From an uncultured cyanobacterium (lineage in GTDB: Bacteria > Cyanobacteriota > Cyanobacteriia > Cyanobacteriales > Geitlerinemataceae), in the NCBI GenBank assembly GCA_937121005.1, contig CAKZKB010000097.1:1-5384 (forward strand): a DNA stretch of 5,384 nucleotides, read 5' to 3'. Below the pieces are notes generated by a model. The model was given only the letters and a program-made list of their open reading frames with translations. It was not told the origin of the DNA and searched no databases. Below, in pieces: positions 4,205-5,384 of the stretch (within the stretch, counting starts at the first letter, position 1; every line of letters starts with the position of its first letter). Position numbers and translations under genes: made by a program.

Positions 4205-5384
4205 TATTTAACCTCCTCTAAGGCTTTCTTAAACTGCGAAATTCCTAAAACCAACGGATGTACGTCGTACCATTCGCATAGAATATCGTCGTTATCGAAA
4301 TATCGATATCGCAACACGCAACGGCTGAGTTGAAACCAGCGATGCAAGTCATCATTGAGAATATCTTTATTTTTGTGAACGCGAGCCAAATGCGTCCACT
4401 GGTCTGCTTCTATTGTATCGCGATAGGTGCTGCGAGCCTCACCAAATGCGGCTTTAACAGCTTTTTCCCGGATCGGAAGCGTATCCGTCCAGTCGATCGC
4501 CTTTTGGATCATTTGCATCAAATTTCGCACGTGCCCGCCACTCATTTCACAGAGGCAATCGAGCAATTCTTCCGACTCGAATACCTGCGTATCTACATTT
4601 TCTGCCAGTTTTTTATCGATTTTATGCAATCGTTTTGTCACCAGTTCTCGCATTTTTGCCATTCCTTTGTCGTTGCGAGAACCATCTCGATTAGCTACCA
4701 TAATCATCGGGACGACATCTGCTTCGCCATGAATATCTTCGAGACGGGTTCCGCGATGGGAATACACTAAAGAAATGGGGACAGTATAGATAACGTGAGC
4801 GCCAATTCCGCGTAATTGTTCGCTGCGGTTGAGATAAATTTCGTCGTAGTTGCTGTGGGTTTCGTCGCGCACTTCCGCAATGCGATCGAGGTTATCGGCG
4901 ACGATCGCGATTCCTCGCTTATCAGTCAGTTCTTTTTTAGCAAGATCGATAAATTCATTCAGCGCGTTTACCAGAGAAACCGTGTGCGTGTTAATTTCTT
5001 GACGCAGTTGGGCGCGAATATCGGGAACGGCGCGTAAGTTGGCAGTCAGTTTGGTAAACTGATTGAGTTGCTGTTCGATGTTCAGTCCCTCAAATTTGAT
5101 TTCGGTTTGGGCTAAACCCTTGAGGGATTGCCAGCGATCGCCCATCCATGCGAGAATAGGATCGCGTTCTTTCGGGCGAATGCCTTGCACTAAATGGCGA
5201 GTGCAGGCTAGCAAAAGGTCGGCGTAGGTGGTATCTTGGGGTTCGATATCTTCTTCGTCCGCCGCAAAGTAAACCACGAAAAACTTTTCGCTTTTCAATG
5301 TTTCGCACAAGCGCAGCAGTTCGGTGGTTTTTCCCGCACCGCGATGTCCCGAATATAGCTGACAAGTGGGTTTTTTCGATCGCG
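4204..5384 (-). CDS. P-loop ATPase, AAA+/STAND-like, 5' end cut by the window edge
   Basis: Of this cytoplasmic ATPase, 392 residues are visible; the N-terminus lies beyond 5384. Near the edge, LYSGHRGAGKTTELLRL carries an intact Walker A motif (GHRGAGKT, 5349-5326). Walker B is IAIVADNLDR (visible residues about 158-167, acids D163 and D166). HVIYTVPIS (about 196-204) has the position and polar residue expected of sensor 1, and GGHVRNL (282-288, with R286) resembles sensor 2. The insert between Walker A and B (about 45-150) is helical and charged. The C-terminal part (about 310-392), with SRCVLRYRYFD and EWYDVHPLVL, looks like a winged-helix module. This suggests an ATP-driven switch of the AAA_16/STAND/Cdc6-like superfamily, but I cannot name a family. 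It is the first gene of an operon with the TPR protein. Its last codons hold an AGGAGG Shine-Dalgarno sequence for the overlapping downstream ATG. Confidence 0.82.
   Translation of the reverse strand, partial: RSKKPTCQLYSGHRGAGKTTELLRLCETLKSEKFFVVYFAADEEDIEPQDTTYADLLLACTRHLVQGIRPKERDPILAWMGDRWQSLKGLAQTEIKFEGLNIEQQLNQFTKLTANLRAVPDIRAQLRQEINTHTVSLVNALNEFIDLAKKELTDKRGIAIVADNLDRIAEVRDETHSNYDEIYLNRSEQLRGIGAHVIYTVPISLVYSHRGTRLEDIHGEADVVPMIMVANRDGSRNDKGMAKMRELVTKRLHKIDKKLAENVDTQVFESEELLDCLCEMSGGHVRNLMQMIQKAIDWTDTLPIREKAVKAAFGEARSTYRDTIEADQWTHLARVHKNKDILNDDLHRWFQLSRCVLRYRYFDNDDILCEWYDVHPLVLGISQFKKALEEVK
4212..4218 (-). promoter_or_regulatory. Strong internal Shine-Dalgarno sequence in the last codons of the ATPase gene
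   Basis: On the minus strand GAGGAGG (4218-4212) is followed after seven bases by the ATG of the TAATG overlap. This is the strongest ribosome-binding site in the window, although the gene now following it is only a 53-codon repeat-derived frame. Confidence 0.65.

Noticed and set aside
4330..5037. Plus-strand frames opposite the ATPase gene, up to 146 codons
   Set aside because: The opposite strand carries Walker A, Walker B and sensor-like motifs in one continuous frame. The plus-strand products show no domain features.

Overview
The window looks like a chromosomal segment from a cyanobacterium, most likely a filamentous or otherwise repeat-rich species. The palindrome GCGATCGC (HIP1) occurs exactly at 328-335, 456-463, 1367-1374 and 5134-5141, with many further CGATCG cores. 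The best recognised gene is RbcR, a LysR-type regulator of carbon-fixation genes typical of cyanobacteria. The genes are mostly in their own transcription units, with one operon at the right.

Left part (1-375): the left edge carries the 3' end of an open frame that runs into a long imperfect hairpin. This arrangement resembles the tail of an IS200/IS605-type tnpB with its right-end hairpin and omega-RNA region, but the family assignment is tentative. After it come about 180 bases without a gene, holding two inverted repeats downstream of rbcR. Next (376-1419, minus) is rbcR, complete. It is divergent from a Uma2-family (DUF820) PD-(D/E)XK nuclease-like gene (1702-2283, plus). Their shared 282-bp intergenic region has candidate promoters and a phased AT-rich block. 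A 63-codon plus-strand ORF (2333-2524) resembles the antitoxin-like small proteins of cyanobacteria but has no toxin partner. It ends 6 bp from the convergent gene that follows.

Right part (2531-5384, minus): an apparent two-gene operon. The upstream gene, cut by the window edge, encodes a P-loop ATPase with intact Walker A and Walker B and a GGHVRNL segment like sensor 2. The downstream gene encodes a 503-residue protein. Its N-terminal domain looks like an NTPase domain that has lost its Walker A motif, and it is followed by an array of 34-residue TPRs. An active ATPase paired with a pseudo-NTPase/TPR partner fits a signalling or conflict-type module, perhaps related to STAND and inactive-STAND systems. 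That function is inference.

The junction between the two operon genes is unusual. The ATPase gene ends in TAATG, preceded by a near-perfect Shine-Dalgarno sequence. The ATG opens a 53-codon frame that runs through a repeat of four consecutive three-base-loop hairpins. That frame ends in a TAA directly abutting the TPR gene's ATG, in the same reading frame. The repeat may have inserted into a once translationally coupled junction, and its end appears to supply the Shine-Dalgarno core now used by the TPR gene.
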